Assembly (NCBI GenBank): GCA_022795805.1
Contig: JAAWHK010000006.1
Span: 1-52,376 of the forward strand
Source: Hungatella sp.
GTDB taxonomy: Bacteria > Bacillota > Clostridia > Lachnospirales > Lachnospiraceae
DNA length: 52,376 nt
Reading direction: 5' to 3'
Numbering within the stretch: the stretch's first letter is position 1; every line of letters begins with the position of its first letter. Below the pieces are notes generated by a model that saw only the letters and a list, made by a program, of their open reading frames with translations, had not been told where the DNA came from and did not search any database. Below, in pieces: positions 17,079 through 29,000 of this stretch. Made by a program: the position numbers and the translations under genes.

Positions 17079-20000
17079 TCCCCTCCTTCGCTTCAAACGC
17101 TCAGTCGCCCACATGTAACAAATCCCAGCTCCTGCCAGACATAAGGTCCACAGAAGAGACTGTCCCCGGTTTCCGGTTCTGGGCAGACCAAGATTTGTAA
17201 ATGTCTGATACATGGTACCGCCGTGGGCCGTCATAACCGACTGGTAATTCGTATATACCTTTCCTGTCTTCTCCGGCGCTTTCGGTTTCTCTGGTATCTG
17301 AGGAATATAGGGCTTTCTCCCGTTTTCCACCTCCACCACGATGCGTTCTGCTCCTTTCGGAACCGTGAAACGGATATTCTGAGCCATTGCCCCATATCCT
17401 GCCGGAGCCCTTCTCTCCCGCACCATATACGTCTGCCCTGCGCACAGTTTTCCTTCTATCACATGTGCCTCGCCAGTGCTGGTCCAAGCTTCCGCCACTG
17501 CTCCGTCCAGAGTCAGCAGTTCCAGAGCGGCTCCCGCCAGGACTTCTCCTGTCTTGCTATCCGTTTTCACGATTTCCACTCTGGTTGCTTCGTCTTTCAT
17601 AATGACACGATCCACACTCCCGTCTTTTGAAACCGTAAATTTAACGTCCGTACCCCAGGCATAGCCGTCCGGCGGCGCCGTCTCCCTCAGTGTATACGTC
17701 TCCCCTGCTTTCAGCACCCCCGTCAGCTTATAGGGTTTTTCCGTTGAAATCCACTGACAGATTCTGTTCCCTTTTTGATCCAGCACCTCCATCTTCGCTC
17801 CCGGAAGTTCTCTCCCCCCTGTGATATCCGTTTTACTCAGCTCTGCGCAGGTGGGCGCATCCCTCATCTCGACTTTATCGGGTTTTCCATCCATGGACAC
17901 GGTAAATAACACATCCGACGCATATCCGTAGCCATCCGGCGCAGTCTCCTCGTGAAGGCTGTACGTCTTTCCCGCCTCAAGAATTCCCATGACCTCATGA
18001 GGAGTTGTACCGGAGATCCATTCGTCCACCACGGCTCCCTTTTCATCTCTTATCTGCATCTTTGCGCCGGGAATCTCCTCCTGTCCCGTAAGATCTTTCT
18101 TGCCAAAAACCACATGTGTCTTTTTGTCTTCCATAATTATCCGGTTGACGCACTCTCCCTTCTCGACCTGGAACGGAATTTCTTCTTCGTACCCGTAGCC
18201 TTCCGGAGCCTCCTTCTCATACAGAATATAAGTTATTCCCGGCTCCAGAACCGTCTCCAGCAGATGGGGCTCCTTTCCGGAAATCCACTCCTCCAGAATG
18301 GTTCCATCTTCCTTCTTCACCTGCATAAGGGCTCCTTCCAGCTCTTTCTGTCCTGCAATGTCTTTTTTACTTACGTACACCTCCTGTTTTCTGTCCGCAG
18401 CTGTCACTCCCGCAAGGGAAACCTTCCCATCCAGCGAAAATCTCACTTTTCCGCTTTCCCGTGTGGTGCCGTCGGCATAATATGTGGTTTCTGAGATCCG
18501 GTACGTACATCCTTTCCTGAAGATCGCCCTGTCTGCCCAATCTGTCTCCTCCCTGGTAAAGAACGCACATGCACCCTGAGCGCCGGTCTGCCCTTCCACG
18601 CTTCGCTCACCCTGAATATCCAGGATCCTGTGCCCGATATTCCGGTAAATCGCTCCCGGGTCCACGGATACATACTCGTTGGCCGAAAGACGGAGGATAC
18701 CGCCGCTGGCAACCGTACCGCTCCTGCTGCCCTCATACTCTAGCCTGCCCTTTATCTCCTCCCCTTTGTCTGTATAAAACTGCACCCTGAAATCAGAGTC
18801 TCCTCTCCCTGCATCTTTTTTGCCCGTCCCCGTCACCTCATTAAAAAGAATCAGTCTGTTCTCTTGCAGTACCGGAATTTCTTTTTTCTCCTCCCTGCTC
18901 TTTCCCATACACCGGGAGACTGCGTGTATCGATACCATCTTTGCATCCTGGCTCAGTTCAGACGTGAACCCAACCTGCCGGCTTTCACCCGGGGCAACCT
19001 GTTTCAGTGTATATTGAATCTGTCCGTCTCTCAGATCACCTGCTTCCGGATCAATAACAGTCAGCTCCTGTCCGGGACTGACAGTCAGCGTTATATCCGC
19101 AGTTTTAAGCTCCGTGTTTGTACATATAATAACTGTGGATACAGGATCTGAGGCTTTCACAGCCCCCTTCCCCCCGTTTACAATAATCCGGGGCGTTTCC
19201 GGTGCGGCGGGGTTCTCCACCACCATGCCGGGCATAATCTCAGAGGGGTTCCACCGCCGGATCTCGGTTCCGTCCTCATGAGACAATTTCACCTGCACCC
19301 TGTCCACGGTTCTATCCTCAACGGTCCATGTACCTTCCACGGTCATATGGCATCTTTTTGTCGTCCGCCTTGTGATCTCTCTGGCTCCGTCGCTGTACAC
19401 AGTAGTCTCCGTTATATGGTAAATTTCGCCGTCCCTGATCCCGTCGGACTCTCTCAGAATATGGCCGCCTCCGCCCGCTGTCCAGGACGCAATCACCTCC
19501 TTGTCCTCACCGCGCAGTTCCATCTCGACTTTTACGCCGTAGCGCCCCTGTATCTCCACGGAGTCAATGGCGTCGCTTCCCTCACGGGTGTACATCACAA
19601 CATTCCCCATGTTTCCGCTTACATAACATATCCGTCTGCCGTCTGCCGAAATGGTAAATATCAGAGGCTTCATCACTTCATAACCGTTTGGAGCGCTCTT
19701 TTCCAGCAGTATATAGGTACCGCCTGCTGCCAGACCCTCCACCATGTGTCTTTCCTCCGGACCTGTTGTCCACAGAGCTGCGGGCATCTGGTCGTCATAC
19801 ATATAATTTCCCTGCTCATCCCTCCCCCATGTACGGTATATTGCCAGTTCTGCTCCCTCTACCCACTGATCCGGCGAGCCGAAATCCTCCTTTCCCACAA
19901 AAATCTTTGTCCTGCTGTTTACCACCGCGACACTTGCTTCTGCTTTCTGTCCGTATTCCCACGTCTCTCCCTGACAGTCGGGTTCAAACCAGAACGTATG

Positions 20001-23000
20001 AATCTGCAGATCCGATGCATAGCCGTCTGGAGGCGTCACCTCTCTGAGGCGGTATCGGTAAGGAAGGATGTTTCCGTCCTGGTCTGGCTCCCCCACAGGC
20101 AGATCCTCCACCTTAACCTTTCCATCCTGATCGCTGACTGTCCGCACAAAAACCGGAACCCGTTCAAAGCCTCTGTAAGCCGTAAGTTCAAACACCGCCC
20201 CCTGAAGCAGACTGCCGCTTTCGTCGGTCTTCAGTATCTCCAGACTGCCTTTCACCGGCTCATCCCACGCCCTGACCAGCTGAACCTGTTCATTCTGACT
20301 GAATACAATCCGAATCGGCTCAATCCGTGTATAGTAATCGGGGCTCTCTAACTCCACCAGATAGTAGATTCCCTCCGGCAGCTGCCTCAGCTCATGCGGC
20401 TTTTTGTCCCCATTTTTATACCCCTGAGGGATACGCCCATTTATCCAGTCATCCTCCGAATAGGTGCCATCCATGCCGCTTAGCCACTCCGCTGCCAGAT
20501 ACTCCGGCTCTCTGACAAGCTCCCCTTTCTCATCCGCCCGGTAAAGAGCCAGACGGGCTCCTGTAAGTTCTGCCGTATATTCCTGATCTTCCTGCCCCGT
20601 CTTCCAACATTTTGAAACCAGAAGCAGGCTTTCCTGATTCAGAATACCATGCCGCTGAACCTGTATAGTGTCCCCCACAGTGATCAGTCTGTCAGCCGCC
20701 GCGTGGTATCCCCGGGGAGGCTCTGTCTCCGCCAGTACATAACTTTTTCCTGCCGGAAGATAGTCCATGCGCCGTATTCCCTCTATGGTGGTATAGGCCG
20801 CCGCATAATCATTTATATCTGTCAGCCTCCTGTAGTCAAACTGGTACTCAAAAACATAGTCTCTTCCCTGTCCTGTATGCTGCTGTTCATACACCACAAT
20901 ACGAATATCCTGTCCCTCCAGAGTCCTGAATCTGATATCGGCGCTGGTGGGAAACAGAGAGGATTCGCCTCCTGCCGCAGACGCGTCAATCTGCTGATGG
21001 GACACATATTCCGCCCGATAGTCGTTTCCCTCCCCACTCCAGGATATACTTCTGGCCGAAGTCCCGTAATCCCGGTACATTTCCTCAAAAGCCTCGGCGA
21101 ATCCCCGAAAGATTCCGCCATTGCTGCTTTTCCATGAGTCAATGATTTTGCCCTTGTCATACCGCGGCTTTCCGTCGTCGAAGATCACCTGGCCGTTGGC
21201 GTCAACAGATGCCTCATAGAGGGTAAATCCCGCACCTTCCACAGGCACCTTCTTCTTCCCGTCTATGGTATACTTTTCAAATTCCACTTTGGTGTGGTCA
21301 TTGTACATCTCAAAAATCTGTACCTGGCTGGTGCTGCCCACTGTTACTTCCACAGGATCCGCCGTCACAAAACCGTCTGGAGTACCGGTCTCCTCCAGCA
21401 GGTATGTCCCCGCTGCCAGCTCCCTGACAAATAAAGGTTCCTGCCCTGTCTCCCATGTGACGGCTGCCTCCTCCTTTTTCCTGACGGTCTTTTCTCCCCG
21501 TTTCTCTGCCTCAAAGAGAGCCAGCCGAGCACCTCTGATCTGACCATGGCCAAAGCTGCCTTTTCCCTCTCTCAAATTCCCGATCACCGGATGACTTCCC
21601 TGCCGGTCTGTGCGTCCCATATCCAGAATGTCGTACCCATATTCGGCGGTATCATCCAGTTTTCGTACAAGCACCTTTATGCTGTCGTCCTCCATTTGAG
21701 ACAGCTGAACCCGTTCAGTTTCTTCCACGGTTATCCCCACGGGAAGGCCTTTCACATATCCCTCAGGCGCCTCCAATTCCTCCATAATATAGGTGCCTGC
21801 CGGAATCCTCTTTAGAATATCCGCCTGTCCCTCTGTCATCTTTCTGTCAAATGGATCATTGGGGCTCACCTCCCCACTTATCCAGATATTCTCCAACAGA
21901 TAACTTTCACCGTACCTGTGGTATATCCGGTTCTGAGATCGGTCGCCGCTTTCAGGGTTTTCCGCCAGATAGGATGCCTTTTGGTAATTCTCTAAAAGGT
22001 CGGAACTCTTTTGGCGCACTGGATCCCCGTCCCTGTCGTAAAGCCAGGTCTCCCTCTCGTATTCCCTGCCGCTCCATGAGAAATATACGGGCAGCCCGTG
22101 CTCATCAATCACAGGGCGCAGAAGTTTTTCAAACACGCCATTGTTCTCATGAAAGACGGCTTCACCCTCCATATTCTCCCCCTTGGCGTTCTGAATCACG
22201 GTCGCCATATGATGGCTGTCCTCTTTCTCTTCCGGTTTCCAGGAACCTGTGAGATACCCGTTCTCCTCATGCTCGTTTAATGTGGCGGTCCTGGAAGTTG
22301 TGATCTTGTCAGTCCCAATTCTGCGCCCTGAACCGTCTTTTGTCACTATCACCGGCCACACGTAGATTCTTCCTGTTTCGTTTTGCTCTACGTATGCCAT
22401 GCCTGTGTGAGGGTCCACGCGGGCGTCCCGGTTCCCTTCCCTGTCAAGGTGATATATGTCCGTTCCCTCCGGAACCGTCAGTATCTTATCCTCCTTCCCG
22501 TATGACATCTCCGTAAAGCATCCCCCTGTCAGTTCCAGGTAAGGTGTTCCCCCCTTAAACGCAAATACGGAGTTCTCCCTGTCCGTGCGGTCAATGTTGT
22601 TCCTGTCTTCCTCTAACTGTTCAAGTTCAATCAGCCCATGATCTATATCGTAGCCGTATGTTACGGTTTTCCCGCCGCTGCGCTTTTTGACAAATACATC
22701 CAAATCTCCCAGGTCATAATACAGTATATCCGTATCGGAGCGCTCCACAATGATCCCATCCCAGACTCCGGGCACGCCTTCCTTTTGTCTTGCTTCTTCC
22801 CGGCTGTCCGAAAATTCGATGCGGGTTCCCGCATATCCCTCCTTCACATACATCCTCGTCACTGCGCCGGCAGAACCTCTCTCAACTACAAGTCCCTCAA
22901 ATCCGTAATCCTCCTTATCGCCGGAAGGTTTCAGTTCCAGCCCCTCATACAATACCATCATAGCCCCTGCCACATATGGATTTTCATCCGTCTCCTTTTG

Positions 23001-26000
23001 GGCGCTCACGGTCACATACCCGTATCCCGCGAACACTCCGTCATGGTAAATAATCTCCACCTGGGCGCCTGCATCCTTCTGCTGTTTTAAATACTCCAGG
23101 GTCCCTTTCTTCCATCCGTACCCCAGATATCCTCCCTGGCTGTAGGCGTATTCCAGGGCATCGCTGCCCCCTATTTCTGTCAGACTGCCCTCAACCCGCC
23201 CGTTTATTTTATAAGTCACCTGATGATCGGGATTCTTCCGCTTTTCAACCCTCAGTTTAATCGGCGCATTTTCGATATATATGCGCGCCAGATCCGCAGG
23301 ATTTCGCTTTCCGCCTCCCCCGGCCTCTGCCATCTCCCAGGCTCTTTTGTAAACGGTTGAAAGGATCTTTGCTCTGGAATTGCCGTTTTTGCAGTATACG
23401 ATCTGATCGCTGTAGATCTCCAGGGCCACCGGTCTGGTTCTGGTATAGCCCGCCGGCGGACTTATCTCCACAAGGACGTACGCCCCTGCATCCAGCTCCT
23501 GGGGAGTCTCCAGATATCCGGCATTCTGGTCTCCAAAAACGGTTCCGTCCCCATCCGCGTTCTCCATAATTCCGTCCCTGGTGGTGGTATAAGCCTTAAA
23601 ATCCCCGACTTTTGCTCCCCATACATCCGTAAGGATAACCTGATCCTCCTCGCTGCACACCGGGGTTCCCTCGGCAACAAATCCGGTATAAATCTCCCCT
23701 GCTCCCGGACTTTTCCTGGCTGCGCTTGTGATTTGAGAGGCCCCCATTCCCTGGAGAAATTCCTTGCTTCCCGTTATAAGGGTCGTCTCCTCATAGGTCC
23801 TGGTCTCTCCTGTCCCATACTCTGATTCGTCCCTCTTGGCTCTGTAAATCCGGAATATGGCGCCGTCATGGAAAAGGTTTTCGTGGGTCTGCGCGTCCAG
23901 CTTTTCGATCCGCAGCCTGCTCCTGTACGGTATGTTGATAAAGTTTGCGTACGCTGACCCGCGGTAGCTGCTCTCCCCGCCCTGAACCGGCTCCATATCC
24001 TTCCTCTCACTATCCGCCGCTGCCAGACTCCACGGAACCAGGGCCTGAGAATACGCTCCGTCGTGTGCTTTCAGGGCTCCCGCCATAACCGCGCCGCTTC
24101 CGGTTTCGGACACGGAACTGTATCGGTAGACTGCTGAAATCCCCTTTCTTCCGCTCATCCCTTCCGTCAGGTAATAGGGCACATCTCCTGTGCTTCGGTC
24201 GTCCTCCTGATTATAATAGTTCTGGATCGGTTTATATTTGTCCTGTGTCAGCGCAAAGTAATGGCCCGCACCGGTCTGCGCCGCTCCGTTGGAGATGGTT
24301 CCCACGGCTCTCCCGTATTTATAGACCTGAAAATCGCCATGGTGATTACCTGCCCTGATCACGTGGTCCTCCTGGTTAAACCGGATCAGATATCGGGCTG
24401 CTCTCTCCTCCGGTGTCAGCTCTCTGCGGTATGTATAATAGCCGCTCATCGTCTGAGGTGTCCCCACGGCGCCCTGGAAGTCTTCATAGACTGCCGGAAC
24501 GGCGATCTCCCTGGGGTGGTCGATCTCGTAATGGCGGTTTTTTAAGTCTCCCAGATGTGCGTACCGGGGCTGCTGTTCCGCTACGATGTAAGTCCCGTAG
24601 GGCAGTGACGCAGAAATTCCGGAACACCACCCTTCCTCCCTTTTGTCGGCGCTTAACGTTGTTTGGTCACCGTCCTTTCCTCCGTCTGTTTCCGAATCCC
24701 ATTTGACAGCATAAATCCGGTCCAGATCATAGGCAAAAAACGGCTTCAGATAGTTATCCGCCTTTTTTACGGCCTCCCACAGCGCCTGGTCGTAAAGCTG
24801 GTCACTGTACGTTACATGACCGCCTTTCCCAAGTTTCTCCACCTCCTGATCCAGATACCAGTCTATGGCAAACTGCCTTACCCGGTCGGACACGGTCCTG
24901 TTTTCCTCTGCTGCCTGAGAGCGGTTAACCGCATTTCCCAAAGGCCTGTAAGACGTGTAGGACGGGGAGGCATCCCTCCACTTATCGCCGTTGGCCACAG
25001 AAATGGCGTCAAAGAATTTTTCGTAGTTGTATGTTCCCGCCTTTGTCTCCAGAACCGCCGTGTATCCCTCGTTCTGTCTCCCGCTGATATATCCTTTCTC
25101 CATTCCGTACAGACTTTTATTGGCAATCACGCTGTCCAGAGGATCTTTATACAGAGGTGATACCTTATGAAGCGTTTTCGTATAGATTTTGGGGACAAGG
25201 CCCGGGTGGGAGCTGATTGCCGCATCCGGATTTATCTCTCTTCCCTTTCTGTCCATCCATGTAATACGCCCTTCCTCATCCCGGTAAAGGCGCTCCAGGT
25301 TACTTTTCAGATATACCTTAAAGCGGAAGTTCTCCACCGTTTTATCTGCTGTGCCGTCTTTGACAAAATTCGGGTCCTTGATGGATTTTGTCACTTTAAT
25401 ATTCTGAGTGATCACCCGCTCCTGAACTCCTATGGGCTTTCGCCGCGTCCCCTCCCCCGGTTTTGCGGCTCCGTCCTGATACGTATATTCCTGTCCCGGA
25501 TATACCAGGCCTGCAGGCTTTACATACACTCCGTCTCCTGTTATGGTCTGGCTTTCATAATCCAGGTACACCTGAATCTGCGCGCCCAAAACCCGGAGCG
25601 CATAGTCGCCGTATCCTATCGTATCCCCGGCCGTGTATCCGCAGTCCGGAGGCAGTCTGTCTATATCCTTCTGGGTCAGAACTGCCTCCCTGCGGGGAAG
25701 CACCAGCTTATACCACACGTACAGGGATTCCTCCTTGTCGTTTTTCACGTCCCCGTAGGCATCTGCGTATCTCCCGGGACTGTGTCCCACAAGGTTCTCT
25801 CCTATACTCTTCACAGGGATCTCCGTCCATGTAAAGACATCCCTTATCTGCGTGGTCACAGACATCACATCCACCCACTCATAAGCCTGCAGAGGGCTCC
25901 CGTCCGGACCGCATATGGTCTCTCCCTTTTCATAGTACACATTCTGCCGTACGGTTTTGGACCGGATGGTTCCGTCTCCCAAAGCATATGCATCATTTAT

Positions 26001-29000
26001 CAGAACTGCGCTGCACCGGTATTGTCCCAGGATCTCCCATGAACGAAAGTCCTCGTAGGTCCCAAACACATCCTCCGATAAACGGGCTCCATATCTGACA
26101 TACATCCATCTGGGACTTTCCTCCTTTGTGTCCGGAATCCAGGGAATCCGATGATAGATTACGTGATCCTGCTGTGTTCTCCCCGCGACTACAAAATCGG
26201 CAGGGTTTCCCGCTGCACCGGCATAAAGCCGGAACCGCCAGCCGTCCTGTGTCTCCTCATATCCATGGATTCCTCCAAAACCGTACCATGGGTTTTCGCC
26301 ATAGAAGTCCAGAAGCGAGAGAATGGCGTCTCCTACGGTAACCAAACTGCCGTCAGGCCTCAGCCTGGGAATCTCCACGTCAGCAACCGGATGTCCATAG
26401 ACGGTTTTAACTGCCGGACTTCCCGCATCCGCTCCTGATATTCCCAGATAGTCCGGCTCTCCCTGCCGGATCCCACAGTCGTAGACGCCCTTTGTTCTCC
26501 CCGAATATTCTTCCTGCCCGCTCTCCCTGTCTGTCTGCCTCGGCGTCTCAAACCCGCAGGCCCGCAGCACGGCCTCCACTTTCATCTTCACATACAGAAA
26601 CCGTGTGTCGTCGGAACCGTTTAACTCCAGAGGTTTTTTATTTCTCTCTCTATCGTTCCGTCCGTCGGGCCCGCTGTCCAGGATTTCCGAGGCAGCCGTC
26701 TCGTCCAGAGTCTTTATCTGTGCCGCGCCCATGGACGGTATCACGGCAATAACCGGCGCCTCCTCCGTGACAAAACTTCCGTCAGGATTCTGTTTGGGAT
26801 ACATATTGTCCGCGTCGGCCCTCTGATAAATGGGCTGGCCCCACGCATCAAACAGATACTGCTTTTCTTTTTGTCCGGTAACCGTCTCCACCTGCTCCTC
26901 AACCTGAGAAGTATCCTTCCGATACAGTCTGGCGCCCCTGGGAAACAGGCTCAGTGCAATATCATATCCCCTGCTGCCTGTCCCCTGGGAAGTAACTTCA
27001 AAGTTTATTACATTGGGCATGGTGTCCTCCTCCTCACCGGAAGACTGAAGTTCCACATAGGGCGCCCTGGTAACGGCTGCAGATCCCTCCCCTCGCGGGA
27101 TCGTCACCTCCAGACTGTATCCCCGGTTGCTCACGGGATCACCCTTCCCGTTTACCGAAAGCTCATATCCTTCGGACCGACTCAGCTCCTTTACATAGTA
27201 ATTTCCCATCAGAAGGGGCCTTCCGATCCAGCAATTTCCGTTTTCCGTCCGGAGGTCCCTGTAACTGCGCACATACTTTCCGTCTGCCCTGTAATCATCA
27301 ATTTCCTGCGTCTTCACATACAGGTTGTCCGGCGCCTTCAGATTCCATCCTCCCTGCACAGGCGTCAGGGAACCTTTCCTGTAGTCATAGGTATAGCCCG
27401 GCGCTTCCGTAATTGCCAGGAAGGAGGCATCCCCCTCCTTATCCACAGCCGCTATGGACACCAGATCGTTTTGTCTGAACACCACACCTGTAGTCCCGTC
27501 AGGGTGTATCAGATCCTCAGCCGCAAACAGTCCGTAAACCGCTCCTTCCAGCGCGGCGTCTCCCTGGGTATCCCCGTATGAGGAGTACCCCTCCTTCTCC
27601 TGACTCTCCAGGGCCATATCCCTCTTGTTGATATGGAGCTCCCCCTCAGTCCTGTGGTCATAAATCCTCCACGCCTCCTCTGCACCGTCCACACCGCCTC
27701 CGTGAGAGTACAGATCAGAAGGCCCCTTTTCCACCTGGCTACCTTTGCTGGCCGAGTTCAGCGCCTGCGCGTACGCGCTGTCAAAAAGTGACGATCCGTC
27801 TCTCCCCTCCCCTCCCTCAGCTGCAGCCTGGTATAGGTCTGCCCTGCTGAAAGTGAAAGCATCTGCTTCTGCTGTCCTGATTTCTTCCCTGTACGTCTCA
27901 TCATTCGTCTCCTTTCTGTGTTCCGCATCGGAAGGGCTGGCCGTCCAGTCCGTTGTATGTTCTTCCTCTCTGGCCGCATCTGACGGGGTCCCGTCGTCCA
28001 GTACTATCGGCGCTTCTTCCCGGAAGCCGTCCTCCGTCATATCCGCTTTCTGAACCGGCTCATCTCCCCAAATAAAGTCCTCATACTTTACAATGGCTTT
28101 TCGCACGGTTGTGGTCTTTCGGGTCCGTATTTCATTCCCCTCCCTGCCGGGTTTCGGTTCTGAATCCTCCTCTGCGGCAGTACCGCCTGTCTCCCGCTTT
28201 CCTGCCCGTGGTTCTGTCTTCGCGCCGCCTTTCATGTTATTGCTGTATCCTCCTCCAAACACTCCATTGGCCCCGTTCTGAGATGCGTCTGTGGTGATAA
28301 TCTCTATAGGAACATCCTCCCTGTGCAGTCCGTGAAGCACATAACCATCCCTGGCTTTCTTTTCCACGAATGTATAACTGTACCGCATGGAGATAAAAGC
28401 TTTGTAAGTCGCCTCACAATCCTCTTTACAGCCTGACCTCTCATACGCGGTCTCGGCATCAGCACTTTCACATGAACCGCAGTCAGCAATCTCACCCGAC
28501 GACGCAACGGTTTCTATGGCGTCCGCATCTACCGCATCCATGATCCAGTGGAAATGAGTCCCGTCCTCTGCCCTGGCTTCACAGGCCTCCACACACGCCA
28601 GCCACTGCCGTGCCAGCTCCGCACTGCCTGCACCGGACACTCCGCCGTCGTCCTCCTCGTACTCCTCCTCGTCCGTATATACCTTTGCTCCGTATGAGTC
28701 CTCATTTTCATCGCCGTCCCCATTTTCACCTCCATCCTCCGGGGCGGCTCCAAAGGCCGGCGCCGGATGTCCGTCGCAAAACGTCTTGTCATAGTAATAC
28801 TGTTTTTCCAGTTTGTAGGACGCATGCCCGCTCTCATCCGTACACACGGAAGTCACCAGCCGAAATCCGTCCCAGAAAACCGGACTGTGACCCATGGAGT
28901 CTGTGTAAATCTCACCGACTCCCCGGTTTTCCCGGTTCATTCTCTCCTTGTCGTCAAATCGCTCATACAGGTCGAATACAGCCCCTTTAAGGGGCTGACC

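Noticed and set aside
19278..20351. Long plus-strand open frame inside the giant gene
   Set aside because: It is antisense to a continuous domain-bearing coding sequence, has no ribosome binding site, and its translation is rich in His, Arg, Cys and Leu with no domain.
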